NCBI GenBank assembly: GCA_963277665.1
Contig: OY728133.1
Location: 393,651,962-393,715,961 of the forward strand
From: Viscum album
Taxonomy: Eukaryota > Streptophyta > Magnoliopsida > Santalales > Viscaceae
Direction of reading: 5' to 3'
DNA: 64,000 nt
Numbering within the stretch: the stretch's first letter is position 1; every line of letters starts with the position of its first letter. This document shows positions 9,936 to 20,161 of this stretch, in pieces. Under the pieces are notes generated by a model. That model did not search any database and was not told where the DNA came from. It saw nothing but the letters and a program-made list of their open reading frames with translations. The translations under genes were made by a program, and so were the position numbers.

Positions 9936-11885
9936 TATTGGAGTTGGTGGCCTATAACCAACTACTTTGTACTTTATTCATTAATAAATTCCTTATCACA
10001 TCTTGATTGTTCTTCTACATGAAAATGCATGTGATAATGTCCTAAGGATAACTGTTGCATTAATGGGTCATAGCGGATCCCTGCTATGATGAGAACCCGG
10101 AAGTGCCATAACACTGTTCTTGAATATATGTTTTATGGCCGGATGATTTTATTTGAGGGACACAAATAATACAGGTCATTAGGGGTGAGGACTCATAAAA
10201 CTTTGAGGCACCTTCTCATGGTGTGCGCCCTTGGTAATATCCAGGAGAATATTATGAGAACGAGACCCGCCAGTAGGAAATCCACATTTCATAGTGTCAT
10301 TGGACGTTCCTATCCGTGGATGTGTGTATTGGTCCTTAGACTTTAAGATTATTATTAATGGGTATTATAACTCGTGCACTTAGATGTATTGATGAAAACT
10401 GTGACGACACACTGTTCGTATCAAGGTAGGATACGTTGGGTGCATCACGAGTAATACCACATTAATAGATAATGCGAGAAAGGATTTGTCCCTTCTGTTC
10501 CATAACAGAAGTAGATATCTCAGGCCCTTTGATGGAATTGATATAGCCTAAATAAATCCATGGCCATAGTAAGGAATGGGAGAGTTCAATTTCGGAAATT
10601 CAAAGAAAGAATAATTGAGCACGTGGGTTTATGACACTAGACTGCAACCCACTTGATTCGAGATATCGCAACAAAGGGATTATATCACACGGTAAGCGTT
10701 CATATGAGGTGACACGTCATTGCGGCGTTAAATTCTTTCTCTATGGGTGCCTTGGTGTGTTTCAAGATGCTAACCTTGGACTTTAGGCAGGCTCTGCCTA
10801 ATGCCACTCAGAAAGAGGCCTAGAGGGTCACACACTAAGTGTGTCCACGTATCTCAGTTAAATATTAATTTAACAAGTTAAATAAAGATTATTCCCGACT
10901 GTGGTTTAATAATTATTTAAGGATGCCTGATCGCATTTATTTTGACACTAGTTATTTGAGAGAATATATTGTGGGTGAAATAATATATTTATTAGCGAGT
11001 AATGCAGTTAAATTTATTTAAGAAATAAATATCAATTACTCAAGGTCTAATAAATGTGGAGGAGGAGATAAAGAAAAGTGGAAAATAGAAGTACACGCCG
11101 TGTATATTTAATATAAATGCTGTGTAGTTTTATGGAAAACAAGTACACGCCGTGTATTAATGATTACACAGCATGTAGTTTTTCTAGTTGGGATTTTGAG
11201 GAAATAATATCATTATTTTGATATTAATTATAATCAGCGTGGGCGCATGTCAATGAATTAATCATTCGACATGGGGGTTTTCAATAAGGGTTAATGAAAT
11301 AAATAAAACGCATAACGCGTTTATTTATTTTCATAACTCTATGGCCTCAAACACGATTATAAATATCCTCACAACCCCAACACTTTTCAATCAATCATTG
11401 TGCACAACAATTCTGGAGAATTATTTCAAGGATGAAAGAACTCCTTCCTCCAAGAGCGCTCTCAAGACCAAGATACCAAGGCGATCGAAGGCGGACATCA
11501 CAAGCGAAGGCTCTTCCACGCTAGCACCCAGAGATCCCTTCAGCGACGTCCGGAGATACGTGGCACACATGTGGATCACCGCTAGAGGAATCCTACACTT
11601 GGATTCTATGACGCAATGACGGATCACATGATCGTGACCAGATACATCAATGAAGAAAGAATTCCACCAAGGTAATTCTTGTGAATTAATTAAATTAATT
11701 ATAACCAACATATGATGATCCTATCTCTATGGTTCCGGGATTCCCTCTTAAGTTTTTCGTTCTTCGTTCTATTCCGAAGATTTGACGTTTTAAATCGTGA
11801 TGAATCTCGTATTGAACGTTGCTTAAATTTAAAATTAAAGTTGGGCAAACCCACCAACATGCTTGCGCTGTGCTCGAAACCTATA
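9936..11885 (+). repeat. Copia 3' LTR (1950 bp)
   Basis: Same length as the 5' LTR, starting TATTGGAG and ending CCTATA, followed by the target duplication TGGGG. Positions 11174-11735 are identical to 3157-3718 apart from one base (11309), while both flanks differ at many sites. The palindromes near 11089-11178 are partly decayed relative to the 5' LTR. Confidence 0.95.
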
Positions 11886-12486
11886 TGGGGTACCCTTTAT
11901 CGATATGATTCTTGTTATATTATATTACTCGTTGTTTCATTTTTTGGAGAGTGTGTCTTGGTTAGGTTAGGTTTGTTTAGTATACCTATATAGGTTTTAT
12001 TTGGTTCTGTTGTTTTCTCACGAGTGCATTAGTACACTTCTTTCACATGTGCATGAGAGAATTTGGTTTTCCCACTGAATGTACTTGTCTTTTCACCATA
12101 TATATATATAAACTGATTTTTAGGTTTCTAGGAAAATTATGTGGACCATGTTGGACATTATTAGCTCAGACCTTTGGATAGCCGTTGTGTTTCTTATTTA
12201 GCTTTTCTTTTGGCTGTTTACTTTAGATACTTTTATTTGTATCAGTTTTATTTATACATACATGTATAATGGTTTTGGTTTATTTTTATATTATTTCATG
12301 TATTTTTTTGTATGATTCATCTTATCTCCTGATCATATATTATTATAGAGGGTAATTCCTTCCATTTTCTGAGATTTTTATACCCTCAGTGGTGGTCGCC
12401 AATCTAGGGCCTACTAAAGGCGGGACTTGGGGGTCATTATCTATCTTCCCTCATTGTAGTATCTTTGGAGGGAGGGGTTCATGACA
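11886..12486 (+). repeat. gypsy-B 5' LTR, right segment
   Basis: This segment continues the LTR broken by the copia element (TGGGG at 11886-11890 is its target duplication) and aligns with 31909-32499. Shared marks are TATCGATATGATTCTTGTTA, the CACATGTGCATGAGAGA motif, a TATATATAAAC TATA-like run near 12100 and the closing GTCATTATCT..CATGACA. It ends ATGACA at 12486. Confidence 0.82.
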
Positions 12487-13474
12487 GAGTGGTATTATAG
12501 GTGATGATTGAGAGATAGTATGAATTTTGGAGTTTTTCATAGTGAGTATTGTATGAGTTGGTATGGAATCAGTTCCAGTTGACCTTAATGCATGACATAG
12601 GCTAGAGAGACCAGCCAGGATGTGGGATTTTAGTCCCCCTGTGATCTAGTGCACAGACTCTAAGATTACTGACCGAACAAGTGAGGTGTACCTATTCTCA
12701 GAGTAGAGACCTGGGATAAGTACATGCATCATGATGACTTGTTTTATTTTTTGAATTAGGTTTTTTTGGTAAGGTTAAAATGAATAAATGAGTTAATGAA
12801 TCTAAATAAAATCCCATACTAATTGGGATTAAGAAATATTTGTTTTATATTTCAGTTATGACTCTTGTTTTTCATATGTGTATGGATCAGGTAGTCTAGG
12901 TTAAGTAGAATAATCTGGTTGATCACTATAGGGTTGATATGGTAGAAGAGGATGAGGCTTGTAAGAGGGCGTTTCATGCTTTTCAACAGTAGATTTTGGG
13001 AAAGTACAAGGAAAGTGTTTCATATGTGGAGACATAAATATGGATAGAGGGGATCAAGATCACTTTTAGTTTGATTTAGAACCCATTGGGATACTGGGTC
13101 CCTTTTACAGTCATTCAGATGTGGGGATCTACATGTCAATGGTGGACATTGCATCTGGGTGAGTGGAAGGAGGTATATGTTTCATGTGTCGACTTTCAGA
13201 AAGAGTTCCGGGTAGAGTTACTTTCATCAACTTTGAAGGTAGTGAAGAATCATGGGATTATTTCTCTTCAATAGGGTATTATGTCAATGCAGGAATAGAG
13301 AATCAAGTTCAAGGAACTTCTACATTTTCCCCTAATTTTTTTCTAGATGAGGAGTCTCATGCGAGATGTCTTGAGGAGGCACTCCATCCTTATATCCAAT
13401 ATGTAGTTACTCCTTTTACATTGTTGACGTATCTTGAGGTTCAGAAGAAAGTGTAGGTGATTTAGAATATGCAC
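12487..13474 (+). pseudogene. gypsy-B primer site, leader and start of gag (degenerate)
   Basis: A decayed tRNA-Met primer site, TGGTATTATAGG, starts at 12490 just after the LTR end, where the intact form is TGGTATCAGAG. A leader without open frame follows. From about 12900 short matches to a gypsy capsid appear in several frames; near 13350-13456 a stretch reading YVVTPFTLLTYLEVQKKV resembles the end of the Gag capsid domain, where families usually have a segment ending in a E-A-type helix. The frame is cut at 13474 by the F-box element and resumes at 25263 (MHSLEEV). The assignment of the capsid part rests on position and weak similarity. Confidence 0.5.
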
Positions 13475-14172
13475 TGTAATGCCCCGAGTCTCAGTAAAAA
13501 AATAATAATTTTAAATAATTTATAATTTAAGTAAATATGTGATAAATGTGTGTAATATATTTACATATAAAAAATATATTCAGTAATAAGATTAATAAAT
13601 TTATTTTATTTGCATATTTAATTGTTTTATATATTAAGTTTTGAACTATTATCATTATAAAATTATGGTTAGATTAATTTTTTATAAAAATTATTAATAA
13701 AAACTAATATTATTATAAAATTATAATTTTATTATACATTTCAAATTGAAATTATTATATGATATTATTTAAGGAAATACATTATTTTATGCAAACGAAT
13801 GAAAAATTATGAGGGTTTCGTACATTAAAAAAATGATATATATATATGAAATTATAATTATTGTTTTTAGATTAGCATTTTATAAAATTATTAATAATAT
13901 GTATTTAACCATTTATAAAATTATTTTATTATTTGTTTTATAAAATTTTATTTAGTTAAAATAATATGACATAATTATGTTTTATCAAAATAAATAAATC
14001 TAATAAAATTGTTTTTATTAATTTTGAAATTCTATGTATATAGATATATGTTTATAAATAAAATTAATAATAATAAACACATTTTTATTGGTTTCAAATT
14101 AATTGGAATGTTATTTAATAAATCAAAATTATATTAAGATTTATAATATGAATTGTAAATATATATTTGATT

Positions 14173-14208
<36 letters not shown>

Positions 14209-14695
14209 GTTTAATTTTTAATAAAATTATTTATATTATGATTTATATAAAAAAAATATATGTTTATAAATTTAACAAATAAAAATATTATAATATTTTC
14301 TTTTAAAAAGTAGTGATTATTATATAAAACATTTACTTTTTAAAAGTATGGTTAAAATATTATTATTATTATTTATATGTAAATAAATTTTGACTTATAA
14401 TTAGTATATAATAATTTATAACATAAAATATTTGATATAATATAATAATATGAAAAGAATGATAATAACACGATAATAATATAATAATATAAAAACGGAA
14501 AGAAAATTGTGAATAGGGGAGGGAATCACCAGTGAGTTGAGTTGTGTATGTTTTAAAAAAATAGACTAAAAGAATAACAATAAATAAGTAATAATGATAA
14601 AATAAATAAAGATAAAATAGTAAGAAAACAAGTGAATTCACGGGTTGAGTTAAAACAAGAGTAATAAAAAAATTAATAAAAAAAATTAATAATAT

Positions 14696-15070
14696 ATTGA
14701 TTTCACGGGTGAATTGGAGATTGTTTAGGGTTTGGGGAACTCCATGCGGCGCTAGAAGGAGAACCCGAGGTGAGGTGCAGTGCAAGGGAGGGTGCACGTC
14801 TAGGGAGAGGGAGTCGCCACGAGCTGCTACGGATGAAGTGTCTGCGTGCGGTGGGTTTGAGGTCGGCCGAGGCTGGGGAGGGGCGACGAGGGCTGGTGTG
14901 GCGCGCTAAAGTTGAGCGCGCGGAGGCGAGGCATGCGCTGCTGCAATCGTGTGCTGCGAGCAGAGGTGAGGAGTCCGAGCATAGTCATGTCCATGCGCAT
15001 CTGTGGGTTCGTCGGGTGAAGGTCCAAGAGTTACGGTTAGGGTTTCACCCGGTTCGATTCTAAGGTAGGT
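14696..15070 (+). promoter_or_regulatory. G/C-rich island with TTTAGGGTTT (telo-box) motifs inside the LTR
   Basis: In a very A/T-rich LTR, this 370-bp block is G/C-rich and is flanked by TTTAGGGTTTGG (about 14723) and TTAGGGTTTCACC (about 15044). Telo-box motifs are known in promoters and 5' leaders of plant housekeeping genes. The block is conserved at 21408-21750 in the 3' LTR. It may mark the transcribed R/U5 start or a captured gene leader; no start site can be proven from sequence. Confidence 0.45.
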
Positions 15071-15657
15071 CGTTATTGTTGGTTATCTGTTAGGGTTGTA
15101 GGTTTTGATTTTCATGTTCCTTAAGATTCAGTTTGGATCTCTTTCGAAGTACTATTCTATTTTTAATCTTTTTTTGTCAATTTATGAGCATCGGACCACT
15201 GGTTTTGGTCTGCAAATGTCTTTCTCGTTGCAATTATATATTAAATCTGTCAATTTCATTTTTCTATTTTCAGATGAATCTGTCACATATTTATGTCTCT
15301 GTTTTGGGCTGTCAACAATTTTGTTGTCCCGTGACTCCCCTAAGGATCCCTTTAACCCCCCTTTCCATCTCATCCCTTATCCATTGAGCCATTCATTTTT
15401 TTCAGTAAGGTTATATATAATATATATATTTAGGTTTCATTTTGTCTTCTACCCAAACTCAGAGGTTTGTTTGAACCTTCGTAAGTCAAGCAGTAGGTCC
15501 TCTGTTTTGGATGATTTGAGACCTATGGATATTTTAATATCCCTCTTCCATGCGCATGAACCCCACGAGTTCATTCTCTTATTCTTCCCCACCTCTCCTT
15601 CAAGCTCCCAGGACCTCTAGCAAGCCTCTGCCAATCTGACCCTCCTCCTCTATCAAG

Positions 15658-15663
15658 GTAAGG
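15658..15663 (+). promoter_or_regulatory. Possible 5' splice site in the LTR
   Basis: CAAG|GTAAGG is a strong plant donor match after a C/T-rich exon-like stretch, and it is kept in the 3' LTR (GT at 22343). A polypyrimidine-type acceptor TTTTCAG ends at 18666, directly before the ATG of the first F-box frame. A spliced LTR-to-F-box transcript is therefore possible. Confidence 0.4.
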
Positions 15664-17371
15664 GGATATTACTATTTATTTTATAGTGAAAACTGAATGT
15701 CATATGTTATATATAACAGGATATATATATGTAAGTATATATATATATATATATATATATGGTTGTGAAACTGGAATCGTCTCTTCCCCTTCCTCTTTTA
15801 AAACAGGGTATATGGTTTTCTTTAAATGATGTAAGGATTGACCTCTCTCAGTTTTACGTTACAACCTGTTTGTATATGAATATATATAATTTTAAAATGA
15901 GTATGTATATATATAAATACACCTCAATGTTTTCCTAGAGATTGTTCATGTTTTATGAATTCAAACAATTTATGAAGGATGGTTTTGAAAGGTTTCCTTT
16001 AAAGCCAAACCCATTTTTATGCTAAGTGTATATTCAGGTGTTTAATTATATATATATATATATGTATAATTTCCCAAACTAAATCTATTTATAAGATTTC
16101 CAAAATATTTCAGTATGTTTTACAAAGTATTATATACAGATAAAGGGTATTCTGAAATTATTTTTAATATGCAAACCCTTTTTTATAATCTTTATATATA
16201 TATATGTATAATTATATAATTATGCATATATGTTTTCCAATACAAACATTTATGATTTTTAAGACTTGAATATGTATCCATTAATAATATTTTATGTGCG
16301 AACTAAATCTTGGGATAAATGGAATTACATTTTTAAAACCTAAGTATATACATAGGTACATATTTAAGTGACACAATCCAAATCCGTTTTATAATTTTTT
16401 AAAAGGAGATTTCCAAGCCTTAAGTAATGTTTTAGATGCGAAATGTCATTTAGGTACAATTGGATTTATACTTGGTGTGGAAAACCCTAATTTTTATATA
16501 TGTATATACATCTGATCATATATGTTACAAAACTAACATGTTTTTGTTTTCAATCAAGTAGATTCAATAAATAAATATGTTATGGAAGTATTTATTACAT
16601 GTAGGAAATTATTAAACCTTATTCGGTTATGGAGATTTAAATACATATACCTTGTGTATATTTTGTTATATATAATTATATAGTTTCCAAAACCCTAATT
16701 TCCAGTATTGATTATTAGAATTAGTTAATGCAGTTAATGTTTGAAGGATTATTAATAAATGTTAATTTGGTGTTTGCTAAACTAATATTCACTTGTGTGT
16801 ATAAGTATACAATAATACATTTAACATGTCATGTTTATTTTAATTAAAGAAGTTTTGATAATATTATCCACGTTTTAATTTAAAATAATATATTTTAACT
16901 CGATCAAAATATATTAGAGAATAAATGGATTTTTAAATCATGTTATGTTATATATCATGTTGTGCTCATATATAGTCTTATTACATAATGAACTTTCTAC
17001 AACGTTTAATGTAGGTTAATCAAGTTTATGATTTAGCCTATTTTCATGTTCACTGATAATTTTATCAGCATATTAAATAACATGTATTTTTTATTAAGTA
17101 TCCCTCTACATGAATAAAGATTTTAAGTCAAAGAGTTATCATTTCATGTGAAAAACCCCATTCATTCATCATTTTATGTGCTTTAATTATTATTACATGT
17201 GAAAAATATATTTTACTTGTCTATGCCTGCCTTGGAAAATTGTTATTACCAAACTTTATATGTTCATTTTCATATCATGTATTTCTACAGTAAATGTACA
17301 ATGGTTTCATTATCCATTTTATTTATCATTGTATTCAATAATGCATGCATATGAAAAATCATGACAATGAA

Positions 17372-17551
17372 ACTAAATTACCCAAAGTGGTATGGGACAC
17401 CTTGGGTAATGAGAAATGAAATTAAATTACCCAAAGTGGTATGGGACACCTTGGGTAATATCTAATAAAATTAAATTACCCAAAGTGGTATGGGACACCT
17501 TGGGTAATATCTAATAATATTAAATATTCAAAGTGGTATGGGACACCTTGA
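17372..17551 (+). repeat. Four-copy hairpin minisatellite in the LTR (about 48-bp unit)
   Basis: The core ATTACCCAAAGTGGTATGGG, closed by ACACCTTGGGTAAT, recurs about every 48 bases; the last copy is shortened. ATTACCCAA and TTGGGTAAT are inverted, so each unit can form a hairpin. The same block is at 24075-24255 in the 3' LTR. Confidence 0.85.
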
Positions 17552-17749
17552 ACAGAATGAAAAGTGAAATAAGTAACCAAGTAAAAGTGACACTTGGTTT
17601 GATATGTGATATGTAATTTAATAAATCAAAGTGGCATGATCACTTTGATTTAGAGGTATGAGGAATGCATTGGACTTATTCTGTGACAGGTGGGGCCTGC
17701 TACAGCCCCTCGATGCATCGACAGGTCTAATGAGACAACTAGCATGGGG

Positions 17750-17975
17750 ATAGGCTGAGGCCTTTCCCAACCATGAGTTATGGATTTTGGCTGAGGCCTT
17801 AATCATTAGACGTCTTGGATGAGGCCTTGACACAGTCTGACATATGCATTTTCCTCATTATGACTATGTAATTTTATTTAACCATAAAAATATTCTACTA
17901 GTAGAATATTGGTTAAAGAGCTTATGGATTATGGCCAAGGCCTTAATCACTAGATGTCTTGGCCGAGGCCTCGAA
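17750..17975 (+). repeat. GGCCGAGGCCTT-type interspersed motif
   Basis: Five imperfect copies (TGGCTGAGGCCTT, TGGATGAGGCCTT, TGGCCAAGGCCTT and TGGCCGAGGCCTC forms) occur near 17752, 17788, 17816, 17933 and 17960. The 3' LTR has matching copies at about 24458-24675. Function unknown. Confidence 0.7.
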
Positions 17976-18564
17976 AATATGTTTCAGTATGTTTGGAATT
18001 ATAATCCCTTATTATGTGCATATTAATTAAGAGCCATTGCTTATGAGTATCAAAAAAGTGAAAGTTTATGGCATGACATACGTATAAGAACTCAATGATT
18101 TTAGTAATTGATGTATGAAAATGAAATAATTACCTTTATGCGCAACTTTGATCATTCATTACTCTTAGCTATTTAATTTGTGCTATATACTCTTATGTCA
18201 TTCATGTTTGGAATTTCATTTATTCAGCATTCCTATAATTGAACTATGTATCCTTTTAATTCCAACATCGTGTTTTGATCGAGCACTTTTATGATGTGTA
18301 CTAGTGTTGCAACATTTCTTTTGACAGAGTATTTTATGGGTTTTTAAAGAATGTTTGAAAAATTTATTTTGGGTATAGTATGTTATTTTTAAACCCCTTA
18401 CTGGGCATTCGTATGCTCACCCTATGTTTTGGATTAAAAATTTTCAGTTAACAGCTTTTAGCAGATGAAACATTTCAGCAGTAGCTGGTTTCCCAGAACC
18501 TGAACTGAATTCGATCCTCTGTATGGCACCGACTCTGGGTACTCGGGAGCTGGGGCATGACAGT

Positions 18565-18575
18565 TGGTATCAGAG
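18565..18575 (+). other. Primer binding site of the F-box element (tRNA-Met)
   Basis: TGGTATCAGAG starts two bases after the 5' LTR end. It shows that the F-box region is a true retroelement interior, copied by reverse transcription. Confidence 0.93.
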
Positions 18576-18666
18576 GATTTGGTTTGGATAACTCTGGAAA
18601 ACCAAAACTGAACAATGAAAAATTTACTTAAGCAATACTAAGAACGATGTTTTTCTTAATTTTCAG

Positions 18667-19281
18667 ATGGAAAACAAAAGTACTTGTCTTGTGTCTCTTC
18701 CAACAGAAGTATTAAAGAAAATAATGGGAAAATCATGTGTAGAAAACTATGAGACTTGTGAAAATATTCGTTTATCCTGAAAAACCCTCTACCGAGTATC
18801 CAACTCTCCTCGTATACTCCAACTTCACCATGTAGCAGGTTTCGTCTATTACCTCACGATGAACGATCAACTCCCATTCTATGTACGACAAGGAAAATAC
18901 TTCGAGGGTATCTTTAAATGTTTTACAATAGCCAATATTTTCCTTTCTCTTAAGGACTTTGAGGAGGCTGCACAAGGGGGCGACCTCCGAGCAGTGTATC
19001 TATGTCAAATTTTGACCTATGGTCTCTGTGGTCGAGTTATGGACTTTAAAGTCCTTGAGAATAAGAATAATCGTTTGCATTATCAACATCAAGTTCATGC
19101 CAATGTTTCTCAACTTGATACCTGGCATGCTTCTATCAATCTGAATTCTAGATGTCCACACACGGTTGATCCTAGTTGCACACGTTTCATCTTGACCAAG
19201 GAGATAGAAGAATTTATAACTGCGTTGGGGATCCGTTTGCCTGAGAACTGGGGAAATACCCAACATCAGTGTAATCTATGA
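18667..19281 (+). pseudogene. F-box-like protein 1 inside the retroelement (one internal stop)
   Basis: One frame runs from ATG 18667 to TGA 19281, 204 codons, broken only by TGA at 18778-18780 (codon 38). The N-terminus, residues about 8-45, is an F-box: VSLPTEVLKKIMGKS, then ENIRLS, the stop, and KTLYRVSNSPRI. In the second copy a Cys codon stands at the stop position (RLTCKLLHRV), so a single base change from TGT/TGC explains it. A middle helix pair (LKDFEEAAQGGDLRAVYL) resembles the Sel1-like segment of plant At2g35280-type F-box proteins, and the end has CPHTVDPSC. Such proteins normally join SCF ubiquitin ligases through SKP1. The ATG follows TTTTCAG, a splice-acceptor-like sequence. 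From 18859 the frame has its own ATG, giving a 140-residue product without the F-box. Confidence 0.82.
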
Positions 19282-19457
19282 GGATTCATTTTAGAGGATG
19301 TCAGCAAATCCATACAAGTATTTTGTGGGAGGGAGAAAGAGATTACGTGATGTTGTGTACTCTGTTTTGATATGCTTTTATATTGAACAAATGACTTTTC
19401 TTAAACTAGAATTTCCAAACAGAAGGTTGACTTCTTAAAAATTTTCAGATAGAATAT
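19282..19457 (+). other. Spacer between the two F-box frames
   Basis: No gene is visible. Its last part, CTTAAAAATTTTCAGAT, resembles CTTAATTTTCAGAT in front of copy 1, so the duplicated unit (about 791 bp) probably included upstream sequence. Confidence 0.6.
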
Positions 19458-20066
19458 ATGAGTTCACAAACCAATATTTTATCACTACCTACCGAGCTGT
19501 TAGAGATTATATTTGTCAAGACATGCTCTGAACATGACAATCCCTATGCCAACCTACGTCTGACTTGTAAACTACTCCATCGGGTATTGAATCATCCAAA
19601 TATTCTCCATCTTTACCAAGGAAGCAATCTGGTCTATTACTGAATTGTATATACACAATTTTCTACATATAGAAAAAGAGGGAAGTATCATGAATCCCTT
19701 TTTCTATGTTTCACTTTGGTTAATAACTACTGAGCTGTAGGTAATTCTCTAGAAGTTTCTTTAGATGGTGACCATCGAGCGACCTACCTATTGCAGGTCT
19801 TGAGTTTTAGTATGTAGGGAGAACTATACGTTATCGATAATTTCAAGAACGACATGGTGCGTGGGACTTATAAGGGTTTGGTTCACTCTGAACTTTCCAA
19901 CCTCCACAATTCTCGTGCCTCTTTATGGAAGGCTGAGTGCTTTAGGCACAGATTTGACCCAAGCTGCTCACAGTGTGTCTGAGCCAGGAAAATTGAGTAG
20001 CTGAATACTACCTTAGGGGTCCATCTGAGGTCGTCAGCACCCTACCATTGGTGGTGTTCTCGGTAA
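19458..20066 (+). pseudogene. F-box-like protein 2 inside the retroelement (five internal stops, no frameshift)
   Basis: ATG 19458 opens a second copy of the same gene type, 202 codons in one uninterrupted frame to TAA 20064-20066. The F-box is clearer here: LSLPTELLEIIFVKTCSEHD, then NLRLTCKLLHRVLNHPNI. Beyond the first stop (19641) the frame stays collinear with copy 1: YRKRGKYHESLFLCFTLVN matches YVRQGKYFEGIFKCFTIAN, and CFRHRFDPSC matches CPHTVDPSC. Further stops are at 19731, 19815, 19980 and 19998. The copies are very divergent at nucleotide level yet equal in length, which points to an old tandem duplication kept in frame before decay. It is also preceded by TTTTCAG (19443-19448). Confidence 0.8.
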
Positions 20067-20149
20067 AGGGAAATCAGGAGTGACGTGTGTTTGGTGTTAC
20101 TGTGGTTTGTGTATGAGCATTTTAGAATTGCGAGGACATAATTCTATTA

Positions 20150-20161
20150 AGAGGGGGATAT
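20150..20161 (+). other. Polypurine tract of the F-box element
   Basis: AAGAGGGGGATA(T) directly precedes the TGTAACACCCC start of the 3' LTR, as expected for plus-strand priming. Confidence 0.88.

Larger units (their letters stand above)
1919..11885 (+). mobile_element. Complete Ty1/copia LTR retrotransposon
   Basis: Two 1950-bp LTRs flank a tRNA-iMet primer site, a long leader, gag-protease-integrase-RT-RNase H in copia order, and a polypurine tract. Perfect 5-bp target duplications TGGGG lie at 1914-1918 and 11886-11890. The 5' LTR has TG..CA ends; the 3' LTR has decayed TA..TA ends. The polyprotein carries six in-frame stops and one frameshift, so the copy cannot make its own machinery. 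It is inserted in the 5' LTR of gypsy-B. Confidence 0.96.
13475..18562 (+). repeat. 5' LTR of the F-box element (5088 bp)
   Basis: Starts TGTAATGCCCCGAGTCTCAG and ends GGGGCATGACA. It contains an A/T-rich first 1.2 kb with (TA)n runs, a G/C-rich island (14696-15070), a C/T-rich exon-like segment ending in a possible splice donor at 15658, a long A/T-rich stretch, a hairpin repeat (17372-17551), GGCCGAGGCCTT-type repeats (17752-17975), and a terminal motif GTATGCTCACCCTA near 18410. Apparent frames at 14697-15620 are not conserved as open frames in the 3' LTR, so I do not call them genes. Confidence 0.93.

Noticed and set aside
13500..14690. (TA)n runs and T/A-rich frames such as 14369-14797 (-)
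   Set aside because: Low-complexity LTR sequence. The 3' LTR equivalent (21054-21326) is open by composition only.
15105..15620. 171-codon frame in the long LTR
   Set aside because: The equivalent stretch of the 3' LTR (21820-22372) is open in another frame and interrupted; the composition is T-rich and no motif is present.
18565..18575. tRNA gene fragment
   Set aside because: TGGTATCAGAG stands alone directly after an LTR, as a primer binding site; no cloverleaf is present.
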